A stretch of 64,000 bases of DNA from Prorocentrum cordatum (GCA_963575745.1 CAUYUJ010010446.1:161001-225000); one strand, 5' to 3'; positions 32,686 through 43,853 are shown, numbered from the stretch's first letter. Numbers and translations: made by a program. The notes: generated by a model not told the origin, from the letters alone.

Positions 32686-33660
32686 ACGAAAACGTTTTCG
32701 GTCACGATGGCGAATGGCGTGCCTCGCGATGAGGCGCAGTCATATCTTGGTGGCCGGCCGCTTGAGTACAAGCGGCCGCGGACAAACGCTCGCCATCTCT
32801 CGCTTTTACCCCAACTCCCTTTAAAGTCTGCGGCCCGCTCCGTCCACGCCAGGGCGCGCAGGGTCTGGTTGGGCACCGTTGGCCCACGCGGCTCGGCCGC
32901 CCTGGGGTGCACGCAGTCGATGAAATGCACGGTCGTCCTGGGCTACGGGGCCCCGCGCGCGCGTAAGAGCCATCTGCGCATCGTCTCCATGGCCCGCGTG
33001 TGCGACCTCACGGTGTTGACGCAAGTGCTGCCCTTGCTGCCGCCCCTCGCACGCTCCGGGTCCATGCAGGCCTGCGCCGCCCCGCGGGAGGGGGCCCCCA
33101 TCTCCTCGAGCACCGCGAACAGGCGAGGCTTCCATCGAGCCCACTCCTGCACCTCCAGCCCGCGACGGCTCTCCCCAGCAACCGCGCGGCGCCCCCGGGC
33201 GAAACGGATCCCCGCCATCGCACGGGAACCCGGCGGCGGCGGGGCCTCGGTCATCAGTCCGCTCGGGGCAGCCGTGGCGCGCCCTCAGACGCTTCTGACG
33301 CTTCTGCACAATATCCTCGGCTACGGCTTGGTCCACGAGCTCACTCAGCGGGGCTGCCGCGCCTCCTCCACGCTGATGTCAGCGGCCTCCGCCACCTGCG
33401 CGAAAGTTCCCTCGAACTCGGGCTCCTACGTCTGCAGCGCGGGACGCGGGCCGAGGATATCGCATTCATGTAGCACCTTGCTGATCCGCCACCGCGCGGC
33501 GTTGAGGGCGCACGGCTCAAGGGCCAGCATCTGTGCCCAACCGTGGTTCGAAATCGGCCGGGCGCCTGAGCCAAAACGGTTGCATGCACCGGGCAGAACG
33601 AATGCATACACATTCGTGGTGGCCCACTGGGGCTTCTTGTCATGTTCCCCTTTCCAGCTC
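32686..33660 (-). pseudogene. Tyrosine recombinase-like N-terminal region, broken
   Basis: Minus strand from 33660: ATTNVYAFVLPGACNRFGSG, SNHGWAQMLALEPCALNAAR and RWRISKVLHECDILG, TAG at about 33431, then EPEFEGTFAQVAEAADISVE. A shift gives VAEDIVQKRQKRLRARHG. A shift back gives WARWKPRLFAVLEEMG, NTVRSHTRAMETMRRWLLRA, TAG at 32944, and TTVHFIDCVHPRAAEPRGP, VPNQTLRALAWTERAADFKG. The last part matches the N-terminal helical (core-binding) domain of DIRS-type tyrosine recombinases in dinoflagellates as I recall them; there 'G-V-P-W-P' stands where GAP-TAG-P is here. The catalytic domain is absent. Confidence 0.5.
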
Positions 33661-33669
33661 AAGACGGTT

Positions 33670-33900
33670 CGGAGACCAGCCCCAAATTGTTCCCAGTTGG
33701 TTTCCCAAGGCGGCCCAGGATGGCCCCAGAGCTCACCCCAGGACGGCTCCACGACGGCCCGAGAACACCCCCACAGGGCCCCGAGACTCCCCAAGACGGA
33801 CCCCAGGCCTCCAACCTGGCCCCAAACATACCCCAACAAGGCCCCCAGTGGCCCCAAGAGGCCCCCAAAGAACCCGAAAGTTTCCTAAGAAACACCATGA
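33670..33900. repeat. GGCCCCAAGA-type short repeat
   Basis: Degenerate 10-12 bp repeats: GGCCCCAGAGCTCACCCC, GGCCCCGAGACTCCCC, GGCCCCAAGAGGCCCCC. Related to the longer array at 55500-56165. Confidence 0.65.
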
Positions 33901-34154
33901 TGGCCGAGCCCTTTTCCGATTCTCCTTCGTCCCTGACCTACTGATTTGATGATTCTGGGTGCGAACGCATCTTGGTAGGGGGAGGGGCGAGAACGGGCGT
34001 CATCGCCCAACCCCCTCCAAACAGAATTAGCCCTGAAGAGGGCTCAACCCTATGCAGCTGCGTGTAGCGTATGGCGTGGCCCTCTCTTCATAAGCTGCGC
34101 GCCTCGGGATAGTGCGCATAGCGGGCTGCAGAGCAAGCACTTAGAAGCGCGCTG

Positions 34155-34720
34155 AACCCCCTATGGTGTACGATCCGCGTGAGGGGTGTGTGCCGAGATG
34201 GGCGACGGCCTGCATACGAACGCGCGTATCGAAGCCGCAAGTTGAGCTCCATGTGGGGGCACGACCCGAATGCGGAATATGTCGAAATTGCACTTGGGCG
34301 CTGTGCAAACCTGCCCACTGGCACAATAGGTGCAGCTCCCCATGGGGCACGATCCGTGTGAGGGAGGGGTGTGCGGAAATACGCGCGGAGACGCCGTAGG
34401 GACGCCCCCTCTAGGGTCGTAGGATGCCGGTGGAGCTCCTCATGGGCCATTACGATCAGTGTGAGGAGGGGCGGCCCCCTCTGCGGCCGAAGGTGGTGCT
34501 CCCCATGGGGCACGATCCACGTGAAGGTCTGCCGAAATAGTCGCAGACACACTATCCGCACGCCCACACCAATACGTAGAGCTCCCCATGAGGCACGAAC
34601 GTGTGACGGATGTGCCGCCATGGCCGCGGAAACGTTTATTGTGACGAACCCACTGGAGCAACAAGTGGAACTACCGTTGAGGCACCATCCGCGTGAGGGG
34701 TAGCTCAAAGTGGAAGCAGA
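34155..34720. repeat. Degenerate relatives of the 90-bp satellite
   Basis: Phrases of the satellite recur in order: GGTGGAGCTCCTCATGGG, CCCCATGGGGCACGATCCGT, GTGAGGGGTGTGTGCCGA. Roughly six decayed units. Spacing is irregular. Confidence 0.7.
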
Positions 34721-35010
34721 GACGCTGTGAACGCCCACGCTGTGGCCGTAGGAGGTGTCACAATACGTATGACGGGTGTGCCGAATTTGGCGGGTGCGGC
34801 AAGCAGCGCTGCATCAGCAGCAATGGAAAGTGGAGCAAAGGGCCGCAGGGAGAAAGACGACGCGCGGCGCAGCGGAGAGAATGCAAGGACCAAGCTCGAC
34901 AGGAAGGTGCGAATAAAAGGAAACCCATGCTGGGCACACGTTGGTGACACCACGCATACACATACACAATACTAATAACAATTCAACGACTTAAAGCGGC
35001 GACCTCACTA
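34720..35010. other. Spacer
   Basis: Purine-rich unique DNA ending in CACGCATACACATACACA. No gene is seen. Confidence 0.4.
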
Positions 35011-35019
35011 CATTCGGAA

Positions 35020-35490
35020 TCTACAAATATGCTGCCAGAATTGGGCCAAATAATCCTCACTTGGCGAGAAGACTGTCTGCACTGTGCTGATGTCCCGACG
35101 ACAGCACCTTCCGGCGCATTGCACTTTGAGTGCGATGCTGGCCTCACGCCGTGCTCCTCCTTCTCCCCTTCGTTCACCGACCTCCTCCCCCCCCTTCTTC
35201 TCCCCTGCACGTGACGCAAGCCGACGTCCGCAAGCGGGGCGGGGCCACTTCGTCATTCATCAATCATTGCATGATACAACAAATAATGCCATTCGCACAG
35301 CAACTACATCTACCAACGGCGTACACTGCATTTGATGAAATCACTGTGTATGATAGCGATAAGAAGCAACATGGTGAGGGAGTGTATGGCCTCGTCGTTG
35401 CCGCCCTTGGTTTTCTTCTTGGGAGCGCTGGCGCTGATCCCCTTCTCCTGGATCATGCCCGCTATTTCGTGAGCTCGGATCGTGAATAAC
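35020..35490 (-). CDS. Possible minus-strand gene fragment, two exons
   Basis: Minus strand 35480-35345 reads AHEIAGMIQEKGISASAPKK then KTKGGNDEAIHSLT, a lysine-rich, protein-like segment. After a purine-rich stretch (35205-35150 on the minus strand) a second segment reads ALKVQCAGRCCRRDISTVQT then VFSPSEDYLAQFWQHICRF to a stop near 35010. No splice pair could be fixed. The + strand frame 35130-35489 overlaps and is an alternative. Family unknown. Confidence 0.3.
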
Positions 35491-35499
35491 AATGATTAC

Positions 35500-37015
35500 C
35501 ATGCCTTCTTCGGCTCTTGCACTAATTATCTGTTCCTAAGCGACACCGACCATGTTTAACTGTCTTCAAATACAGACATTCTCAATGTAAGATGTTTGCT
35601 GCTAGCCCATGTGATGGCAGAGCGCATCCAGCCGAACAGTCGGAAACCAGCGGCAATTCCACATCCTCCGGCCAGCCCCTCGGAAGAGTCAGGAAAGAGT
35701 CGTTTGCGCGATCTTCACGTCTACAGAACGGCGCGGGCAGATGGGCACACGCACGTTTTCTACGTCGCAGCGGCTGCGCGGCCGAATCAGTCCACGCGCA
35801 CGCCCAGGCAAGCCGGCAATGGCATTGCGAATTGCCTCGAATGCAGAAGAGGAGGGGCAGCCGCGGGAGAGGGAAAACAAGGGGGGGCGGTCGCATGCAC
35901 TCGGCCACTGCAGCAACCCCTGGCAGCGGGCGCAGGACGGCATCACGTCCACACCCCAAGGCGGGTGCAACGGCGCAGCGTCCAAAACCGGCACATCGGA
36001 AACGCTGCGGCGGCCCCGGCAGACTGGGCGCCTGCATGGCGGGATGCGCACGTGGGCTGTAGTCGCTGACCAGGGGCGCGCGGTGGCCCGCTGGGGTAGG
36101 CGACGCAGCGGCAGCGAAGGCGGGGGCGCGTCCGCGGCGCGAGCCAAGACAAGGGGCCCGGAGGGAGGGGCGGGCAGGGGGGCCGGTCGCAGCCAGCGCG
36201 GCTGGCGGGGAGCCGCGAGACCCGCGCGGCCGCGGAGCGGCAGCGCGGGAGCCACGCAAAAGGCCGCGGGCGGACAGGACGGGGGGGGCAAAAAGGCAGC
36301 GGAGCCGAGCCCAGGCTGGCGCGCGAATCGGCGCCGAGCCGCCGGGAGGCACAAACGGAGGACAACGCATGAGCGACGCCCCCCAAGTGGAGGAAAGACC
36401 AGCGCCACCAGGCACGGGCCCGGGGCCAGCAGGCGCAGCAGGGGCGCGCCAGACGGGCCCCGCCAGCCCGAGCGCCGGCGCACGCGCCAAGCGGGGCCAG
36501 GGGGAGGCAGGGCCCCAAGGCGCGCGGGAGGCGCAAGCGCCCGCGGCAGGACGAGAGGCGCGCCATCTGGGGTGCACGGAGCGCCCCTCCCAGGGAAGGA
36601 CCATAATCACCTTGCCCGTGCGCGAGCCGGTTGAACGAAAAGCTGGGGCGAGCGCGCCGCAGCGGGAGGGAGGCGCGCCACCCGGGGTGGGCGGTGCGCC
36701 CAGAGGCGGGATGGGCGCGCCACCTGGGAGGAATGGCGCGCCCGGGAGGAATCGTAGCACTGGCGCACAATCAGGCGGATGAAAGCCCGAGAAAGGCGCG
36801 CAGCGAAAGGGGAGGCCGCCACCTGGGATGGCCGGCGTGCCCGAGAGGCGGAGATGGGCGCGCCGCCCGGGGTGGGCGGCGCGACCGTCGGGAAAGCGAC
36901 TAACCCTGTGGTCCAACCGGCTCTTTTTTTAAGACGATACGTATGTTCTCATTTTAGAAGGGTTCGTCTCATTATATAAGACGAAGCCTCATTACATGAT
37001 GCGATATGTGCTGCA
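35500..37015. other. GC-rich region without a supportable gene
   Basis: Long frames are open on both strands (a 444-codon one on minus, 156-297 codons on plus), all Ala/Arg/Gly/Pro. 36540-36890 repeats GGCGCGCCACCTGGG-like blocks. 36925-37010 is AT-richer and holds an inverted repeat, CGTCT / AGACG around CATTATATA. Confidence 0.45.
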
Positions 37016-37189
37016 ACGACTAAGCTGTAGGTTTTACGTAGCTTTGTACTGTTGGCCGATGGCTTATGCTTGTCAATACCAAACCTTCCTCTTCACCTCC
37101 CTTCGCCGCCGCGCCACGCACGGTCTCATCTTTGCACGCAGCCGACCACCCTGAAACAAACATCACGCACCCCAGCAGTTCGGGAAGAA

Positions 37190-37640
37190 GAGCAGGAGGA
37201 GGAGGAGGAGGAGGAGGAGGAGGAGGAGGAGGAGGAGGAGGAGGAGGAGGAGGAGGAGGAGGAGGAGGAGGAGGAGGAGGGAGGAGGAGGAGGAGGAGGG
37301 GGGGGGAGGTGGCAATGGGGGGGGGGGGGGGGGGGTAGGAAGAGCAGGAAGGCGGGAGGAAACAGAAGACAGAGAGAGAGAGAGGGAGAAAGCGAGAGAG
37401 AGAGAGAGAGAGCGAGACAGGAAGGAGGAGGAGGAAAGGAAAGGAAAAGGATGAGAAGTGGGAACAAGGAGGAGGACGAAGAGGCGGAGGAGGAGGGGGA
37501 AGGAGGAGGAGGAGGAGGAGGAGGAGGAGGAGGGAGGAGGAGGAGGAGGAGGAGGAGGAGGAGGCAGGGAGGAGGAGGAGGAGGAGGAGGGCAGAGGAGG
37601 AGGAGGAGGAGGAAGAGGAGGAGGAGGGGGCCGCTCCCCC
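37190..37640. repeat. (GGA)n tract
   Basis: Nearly pure GGA triplets with poly-G near 37317-37335 and a GA-repeat (AGAGAGAGAGAGAG) near 37372-37420. Poly-Glu, poly-Gly and poly-Arg frames are artefacts. Confidence 0.97.
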
Positions 37641-37769
37641 CCCCACCGCCCCCGAGCCATTTGGCTTAGGGCACTGGGCCCTCGAGGCCCAGGGCGCAGG
37701 GCCCTCCCGAGCCCGCGGCCGCGCGCGGCGCGGCCCGCGCCCTGGCGTGCAGGATGCCGCCGAAGGCGC

Positions 37770-38375
37770 TTCTTCTTCTTCTTCTCCTCCTCATTCTCCT
37801 CTACCTCCTCCTCCTCCTCCTCCTCCTCCTCCTCCTCCTCCTCCTCCTCTCGTCATCTAGCTCATCTCGTCTTGATCATCCTCCTCTCCCGTTTCGTGTT
37901 TTTTTGTTTTTCCCCCCCCCCTCTCCTCCACCTCTCATTCTCTCCTCATTTCCTACTGTCGTTCTCCTCGCTCCCTCAGTCTTCCTTTTCCTCCTTCTCC
38001 CCCCCTCCTCTTTTCCCCCTCCGCTTCCTCGTCCTCCTCCTCCTCCTCCTCCTCCTCCTCCTCCTCCTACTCGTTCTCGCCACCTGAGCTCGCAGGCTTG
38101 CGCGTGCCCGTCGCCACAGTTCGCGCAGCCGTGAAAGGGCTGATGAGGAGGAGGAGGAGGAGGAGGAGGAGGAGGAGAAGGAGGACGGAGGAGGAGGAGG
38201 AGGAGGAGGAGGAAAATGATGATGAGGAGGAGGAAGATGAGGAGGAGGATGAGGAGGAGGAGGAGTAGGAGGAGGAGGAGAAGGAGGAGGAGCAGCAGAA
38301 AGGGGCAGGAGGAGCAGGAGGAGCAGGAGGAGGAGGAGGAGGAGGAGGAGGAGGAGGAGGAGGAGTTGGGGGGTG
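37770..38375. repeat. (TCC)n then (GGA)n tracts
   Basis: TCC triplets at 37770-37850 and 38030-38080, then GGA at 38141-38375. Between them 38085-38140 is open as ELAGLRVPVATVRAAVKGLM and may be a small 5' exon of the following gene. Confidence 0.85.
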
Positions 38376-39813
38376 AGTGCTGGGGGACGGCGACGCCGCC
38401 CCCCATCCGACGCGCCGCCCAAGGGCTTCAAGAAGACATGCGCGTGCCAGGACGCCCCCCTCCTGGCCAGCGTCTGGAAGGCACACGTCGACTCGGTGAG
38501 CTGGGCGGACATTGACTCGAATGAGATCACCGAGGATGACATCAAAGAACATAAGATGTTCCTCCTTGCGACGAGGTCGGCTGGCGGCGCTCTCGTGACG
38601 AAGACCGCGGCAGAGGCGGGGGAAGGAGGAGGAGGAGGACGAGGGAAGAGGGAAGAGAACGAGGACGAGTGGGGGAAGGAGAAGGAGAAGGAGGAGGAGG
38701 AGGAGGAGGAGGAGGAGGAGGGGCAGGAAGGGGCAGGGGAAGGAAGAGGCGGAACAAATAAACAGGAGGGGGGGGAGGAAAGGACGGGGGCGGCAGAAAT
38801 GGAGGAGAAGGAGAAGGAGGGGGAGGAGGAGGAGGAGAAGGAGGAGAAGGAGGAGGAGGAGGAGGAGGAGGGGGAGGAGGAGGAGGAGGATAAGGGATCG
38901 GAGGAGGACAACGGGTCGGAGGAGAAGGATGACGAGAAAAAAAGGAGGAGGAGGAGGTGCAGGATGAGGAAGCAGGCCGCAATGCTGCAGCTCGCCCGCG
39001 CCAGCGAGGAGAAGTGGCACCTCGCAGACTCGGCAAAGGGCTGGGCCAAGGATAAGGCGGCTTGCGCGAGGGCCATGCTCATGTATCTGCACAAGAACAT
39101 GAACAGGACCCAAGTAGTGAAACATATGCGGAGGAAAGTGAGGAGAAGAGAGAGAGAGAGAGAAGGATGACAGGAGGAGTAGAGCCCACGGGAGGAGGAC
39201 GGAGCAGCGGCCACGGGGGGACACAACCACAACACCTATCAGGAAGCAGCCGCCGAAGTGGGCGCAGCCGTTCGCGCTGGCCGGCGCCGCGCAGCCCGCC
39301 GCGGTCGGCGACGACGCAGACGGCGGGCGCGCGGAGTCGGACGGCGAGGGCGCGTCGGACGGCGAGGGCGCGTCGGACGGCGAGGGCGCGTCGGACGGCG
39401 AGGGCGCGTCGGACGCCGAGGGCGCCGACGACGCCGAGGGCGCCGACGACGCCGAGGGCGCCGACGACGCAGAGGGCGCCGACAAGGCCGAGGGCGCCGA
39501 CAAGGCCGAGGCCGTGCAGCGCGAGCCCTCGTTCAGGAGGTCACTCGGCATGAAGCGCCCGAAGCTCATCGCCGACGATTGCATCGGCAAGTGGCAGCTC
39601 GGCTTCGACCAGGTCACCCAGGCAGCGCCCTCACGAAATCAAGAAGACCAAAACCAATCCTCACCCTCCTCCTCTCCCTCCTCCTCCTCCTCCTCAGCCT
39701 CCTCCTCATTTGCCTCCTCCTACTCCTCCCCTTGCTCATTCCCGTGCTGCAGCCGATGCTGCACCTCCTCAGCGTCCTCATTATTAGTCTGCTTTTCCTC
39801 CTCCTCCTCCTCA

Positions 39814-39845
<32 letters not shown>

Positions 39846-42691
39846 CTCCTCCTCCTACTCCTCCTCCTCCTCCTCCCCCTCCTCCACCTCCTCCTTCTCC
39901 TCCTCCTCCTCCTTCCCCTCCTCCTTCTCCTCCTCCTCCTCCTCCTCCTCCTCCTCCTCCTCATCGCCCATCTTAATCTGCAAAGCGGGTATGTCTTTGC
40001 TCCGCTCCCGTATCCATGGCCATCAACCAGGGAATCGTGGGAAATCCACCTCTGTTCCACCTCTGTTCCACCTGTGTTCCACCTGTGCTGTCACACTCCC
40101 ACTAGTGGCTGGTGAGGGGTGGGAGGAGGAAGAGTGGGGATGAGCAGGAGGAATAGGAGAGGGAGGATACTGAGACGGCAGATTAAGGAGGACGCTGAGG
40201 AGGATGAGGATGAGGGGGGCGAAGACGAGGAGGAGGTGGAGGAGGAGGAGGACGACGAGGAGGAGGAGGAAGAGGAGGGGGAGGAGGAGGAGGACGAGGA
40301 CGAGGAGGAGGACGAGGACGAGGAGGAGAAGGGGGGGGGGGAGGAGGAGGAGGAGGAGGATGGAGGAGGAGGAGGAGGAGGTGAGGAGGAGGAGGAGGAG
40401 GAGGAGGAGAGGAGGAGGAGGAGAGAGGAGGAGAGGAGGAGGAGGAGGAGGAGGAGGAGGAGGAGGAGGAGGAGGAGGAGGAGGAGGAGGAGGAGGAGGA
40501 GGAGGAGGAGGAGGAGGAGGAGGGGGGGGAGGACAGGAGGAGGAGGAGGAGGAGGAGGAGGGGGGGGAGGACATGAGGACAGAGATGACAATGAGGACAA
40601 GGAGGGCGAGGAAGTGGAGGGCCAGGAGAAGGATGAGCGGGATTGATGCGAGGAAAAACAGGACAGGGTGGCGAGGTGAAGGAGGAGGAGGACAGGGAGG
40701 GGAGGGAGGCGGAGACAGACCGCGCAATCACAGGCTGCTTGGCGGACGGAGAGCATAGATAAAGCAGCCTTGGAGTATGCCTTGGTGAAGTGCGGGGACG
40801 ACGACTCCGTGCTGGCGGAGTGGCCAGATGGTACATTGTGGAGGGTGCCCAACAGGAAGTATTCGGAGATCAGCTTCGAGGCGCCCTCCACCCAGAAGGG
40901 AGAGAACATCCTCGGTGAGGAGAACAATGCTGAGGGCGCCAGGTGCTACATCCAGCGGGTCGCGAAGTCCGACGAGACGTGGCTGGTGTTGTGGCTGAAG
41001 AAACCTGGCGCCCCTCAAAAGCAGATACTGCAAGTCAAGAGGTACGTCGAGGAGAACACGGCGCTGCGCTTCATGCGGTCGTGCCTCAGCAGTTTCGCCA
41101 AGGGCGAGAAGGACAAGGCGCAGCTGGAGGAGGACAAGGTGAAGTACTTCAAGGAGTTCGGACGACGTGGCGATCGACAGGCTGATGGAGAGCCCGCTGG
41201 GGAGCCCGCCGCGAAGCAGAAGAAGCACGTCAAGAAGGCGAAGGCAGAGTGCAAGCCCGGCGCGGCGCAGACAGCGGACAAGGCCGATGCAGAGCGAACG
41301 CCAGAGGCAAAGGTGAAGGCAGAGTGCAAGCCCGACGAGGCGCAGACAGCGGCCAAGAAGGCCAAGGTGAAGGCAGAGTGCAAGCCCGACGAGGCGCATG
41401 ACGAGACCGAGGTGAAGGCAGAGTGCAAGCCATGCGAGGCGCACGAGGCCAAGGTGAAGGCAGAGTGCAAGCCCGACGAGGCGCAGGAGGCCATCACGAA
41501 GGCAGAGTGCAAGCCCGACGCGTCGCAGGACAAGACGGTCGTCATCGAGCACGAGGGCGCGGGCAGCGTTGCAGCAGCGCCTAAGGCCAGTGGGGTATGG
41601 CGGAGGAGTGCGGACAATGATGGCAAGGTGGAGGATGAGGACGGAGGAGGAGAGATACGATGAGGAGAGGGAGAGAGTGAGGAGGAGGAGGAGAAAGAGG
41701 CGGAGGAGGAAGAGGAGGAGGAATGGGGGAGCCAAAGGAGGGAGGAAACGATGGTGGTGTTACAGCTCCAGGCCACAGGAGGAGGAGGGGGAGGGCGACG
41801 AGGAGGAGGAGGAAGGAGGAAGGATGATGGAGGACGAGGGAGGAATAGGGGAGGAGGATGAAGGGAGGTGGAGGAGGAGGAGGAGGTCATGGGGAGAGGA
41901 GGGGCACGAGGAGGAGGAGGAGGAGGAGGAGGAGGGGGAGGAGGAGGAGGAGGACCCCTCGCGCACAGGCGCTACGGGAGCAGCCGACCTCCAGGCCGCC
42001 GACCGCCAAGCAGCAGGCCAAGAGGCAGAGGGCGCAGGATACCGAGCGGGGAATCCTGCCTTACCCGACGGGGGGGAGGGGAGGAGGAGGAGGAGGAGGA
42101 GGAGGAGGAGGAGGAGGAGGAGGAGGAGGAGGAGGAGGAGGACGAGGACGAGGACGAGGAGGAGGTGGGGGAGGAGGAGGAGGAGGAGGAGGAGGAGGTG
42201 CAGGGGGAGGCGGAGGAAGAGAGGGCGGAGAAGGAAAAGGGGAAGATGCGGAGAGGAATGAAGGAGAGAAACTGCAGGAGGAGGAGTGTGAGGGGAGGGG
42301 GGGAACAGGAGGAGGGGGAATATGAGGACGAGGCCGATAAATAAAGGGATGAGGAGGGCGGGGAGAGAAGGGGGCAGCAGCGGGGGGCAGGGGGGAGCTG
42401 AGGGCGAGGAGAAGGAGGAAGATGAGGACGGTGAATAGGATGGGGAAGGGATTGGGGACGGCGGGGGTTCGAGACGGTGGAGAGGGGGAGAGGGGGGGAG
42501 GAACGGCGGGAGGAGGAAGAGGAAGAGGATGCGAGGATGGCGAAACTGGCGGAAGGATCGTAGCTCGCGGCGACGCGCCCGCGCCCTCCCTCCGACAGGA
42601 GGGCGCAGCAGACGCGACCGCGATCAAGAGGTCGAAGAGCTCGGACGACGTGATGGGCGTGATTCCTGGCGGCCTCTTCGATGATTTTTAA
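38373..42691 (+). CDS. Six-exon gene of unknown function with KAECKP repeats
   Basis: Exons by phase: (up to)-38615, 38976-39133, 39243-39621, 40734-41585, 41969-42037, 42599-42691. Together from 38373 they total 1794 nt, an exact multiple of three, ending VIPGGLFDDF and TAA. Exon 1: KTCACQDAPLLASVWKAHVD. Exon 2: ARASEEKWHLADSAKGWAKD. Exon 3: PPKWAQPFALAGAAQPA, acidic DGEGAS/DAEGAD repeats, LIADDCIGKWQLGFDQ. Exon 4: ALVKCGDDDSVLAEWPDGTL, then six copies of KAECKP about 12-18 residues apart. Exon 6: ATAIKRSKSSDDVMGVIPGG. All five introns are GC-AG or GA-AG with AG|G at both ends. The 5' end is not fixed (no ATG) and may lie further upstream. Function unknown; the product would be largely charged and disordered. 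Confidence 0.75.
38616..38975 (+). other. Intron 1, GC-AG, (GGA)n
   Basis: Donor GCAGAG|GCGGGG, acceptor AAGCAG|GCCGCA, phase 0. Filled by GGA triplets, with small unique islands. Confidence 0.65.
39134..39242 (+). other. Intron 2, GA-AG
   Basis: Donor CGGAG|GAAAGTG, acceptor TATCAG|GAAGCAG, phase 2; the border repeats AGGAA. A GT at 39138 would put exon 3 in an Arg-rich wrong frame. Confidence 0.6.
39622..40733 (+). other. Intron 3, GC-AG, inverted TCC/GGA tracts
   Basis: Donor ACCCAG|GCAGCG, acceptor ATCACAG|GCTGCT, phase 0. Contains (TCC)n 39655-39965, an 11-bp repeat CTGTTCCACCT x4 at 40047-40090, and (GGA)n 40180-40570. A GT donor at 39613 is an in-phase alternative. Confidence 0.6.
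41586..41968 (+). other. Intron 4, GC-AG, (GGA)n
   Basis: Donor CCTAAG|GCCAGTG, acceptor GCACAG|GCGCTA, phase 0. Purine-rich throughout. Confidence 0.6.
42038..42598 (+). other. Intron 5, GA-AG, (GGA)n
   Basis: Donor GGCGCAG|GATACC, acceptor CCGACAG|GAGGGC, phase 0; both borders are CAGGA. Pure GGA at 42075-42135. Confidence 0.6.
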
Positions 42692-42699
42692 CCTGTTAT

Positions 42700-43210
42700 A
42701 GGTTTGAAAAGGAGGGTGGAGTAGACAGGCGGGGGCAGGATGGGGGGGTGGAACAGGCGGTGCGGATTGGGGGGCAGGGATGATTGGAGGGGGCAGGTCG
42801 GCGGAGGAATGCCGTTCAGGCACCTGCATAGCCCAGCCGTCCAGGCAGCCCGAAGCCTGGCGGCAGAACCGAGCGGAGCTCGGACCCGGTGCCCACGACG
42901 CCGTCGACGACGCAGACAACGCTGACACGACGCTAATGACGACGACGACGACGGAAGCGATCACGACCACGTCGAGGGTCGACATTTCAGGCTGCAAGCG
43001 CGGCTCAGGTGCGTGATTACTCACGGCGTGTGCCGCCAGAGACCTCGCCCAACGGCCTATTTAGTTTCGCCCTACCCATCCTTCCCTCCTCAGCCTCCAC
43101 ATTCATCTTCCTTGACCACCTTCCCTCCCTCCCCCGGCCTTCCCCCCTCAATTTCCTAGGCCCATCGAGCCAGCCTCCTCCTCCTCCTCATCGCCCGTTT
43201 CATCCTCCAT
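42700..43210. other. Spacer with possible short exon and TCC tract
   Basis: 42790-43015 is open as AWRQNRAELGPGAHDAVDD with a GAC-repeat and could be an exon. 43080-43205 is pyrimidine-rich (TCCTCC). Nothing is firm. Confidence 0.35.
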
Positions 43211-43214
43211 GGCC

Positions 43215-43853
43215 AGTGTTGGGCAATTGCGGGGCATCGCAGCGTGCCGTCGAGGGCGGGGCGCCCTCGCTGGCAAGCGTTTCAGCGAGCAGAACGGAGC
43301 GTGCTCTCTCTGGCGGAGAGGTTTGCGCCCAAAGGTTTCGGCATTGTCTCTGAGCCCAGTCGTTCTCACATCATCGTCTTCCTCCTGCCCCCCTCCTCCT
43401 CACCCTCCTCCTCCACATCTTCCCCCTCATCTTCATCTTCTCATTCCTCCGCATCCCTATCCTTACTCCGCGTCGCCCGTTCCAGACATCCTCAACATTT
43501 TCTCAGGAAGCTCACTCAGAAAACGGAAGGTCCTCGCTGTGCGAAAGGTTCTCCAAGTACTCTTCAAGTAAGTGAGGCAATAACTCCTTCCACGGCCAGG
43601 TCCGCAATTCCCAATGGTACAGCCGAATCCAAAACCCATCCCTCTCACACACAGGGTTCATATTCACGAACAAGGACGGGCTGGGCGGGATCGTATCGCT
43701 GGATACAGAAATCACTTCAGCACGCTGGAACGCGGTGTCAGTGGAACCACGAGGGCATTCGCGTCGTGGGCTAACAGATTCAGTCGAGCTCTGCATCTCG
43801 CGTCGGGCAGCTTTCGACGACGACGGGACGGGGCTGACCCGTGGGCGCTTCAT
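43215..43853 (-). CDS. Minus-strand gene of unknown function, one clear exon
   Basis: ATG at 43853 opens MKRPRVSPVPSSSKAARREM, then TESVSPRRECPRGSTDTAFQ, FVNMNPVCERDGFWIRLYHW, LRTWPWKELLPHLLEEYLEN and LSHSEDLPFS to about 43517, where a stop follows (43512). The composition, with a basic Ser-rich N-terminus and a hydrophobic Trp-rich C-terminal helix, is protein-like, and the + strand frames opposite are less so. A likely second exon lies at 43350-43215 (LWAQTSPPERARSVLLAETL), separated by a GGA-rich stretch on this strand. The exact splice sites are not resolved. It diverges from the + strand gene at 44189 across about 335 bp. No family is recognised. Confidence 0.55.

Noticed and set aside
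35582-36916. 444-codon minus-strand frame
   Set aside because: GC-rich, open on both strands, low-complexity Ala/Pro/Arg. No coherent domain or splice structure.
37020-40927. Long Ser/Pro/Leu- or Glu/Gly-rich frames on both strands
   Set aside because: Translations of (GGA)n/(TCC)n tracts. Only the phase-consistent exons between them are kept.
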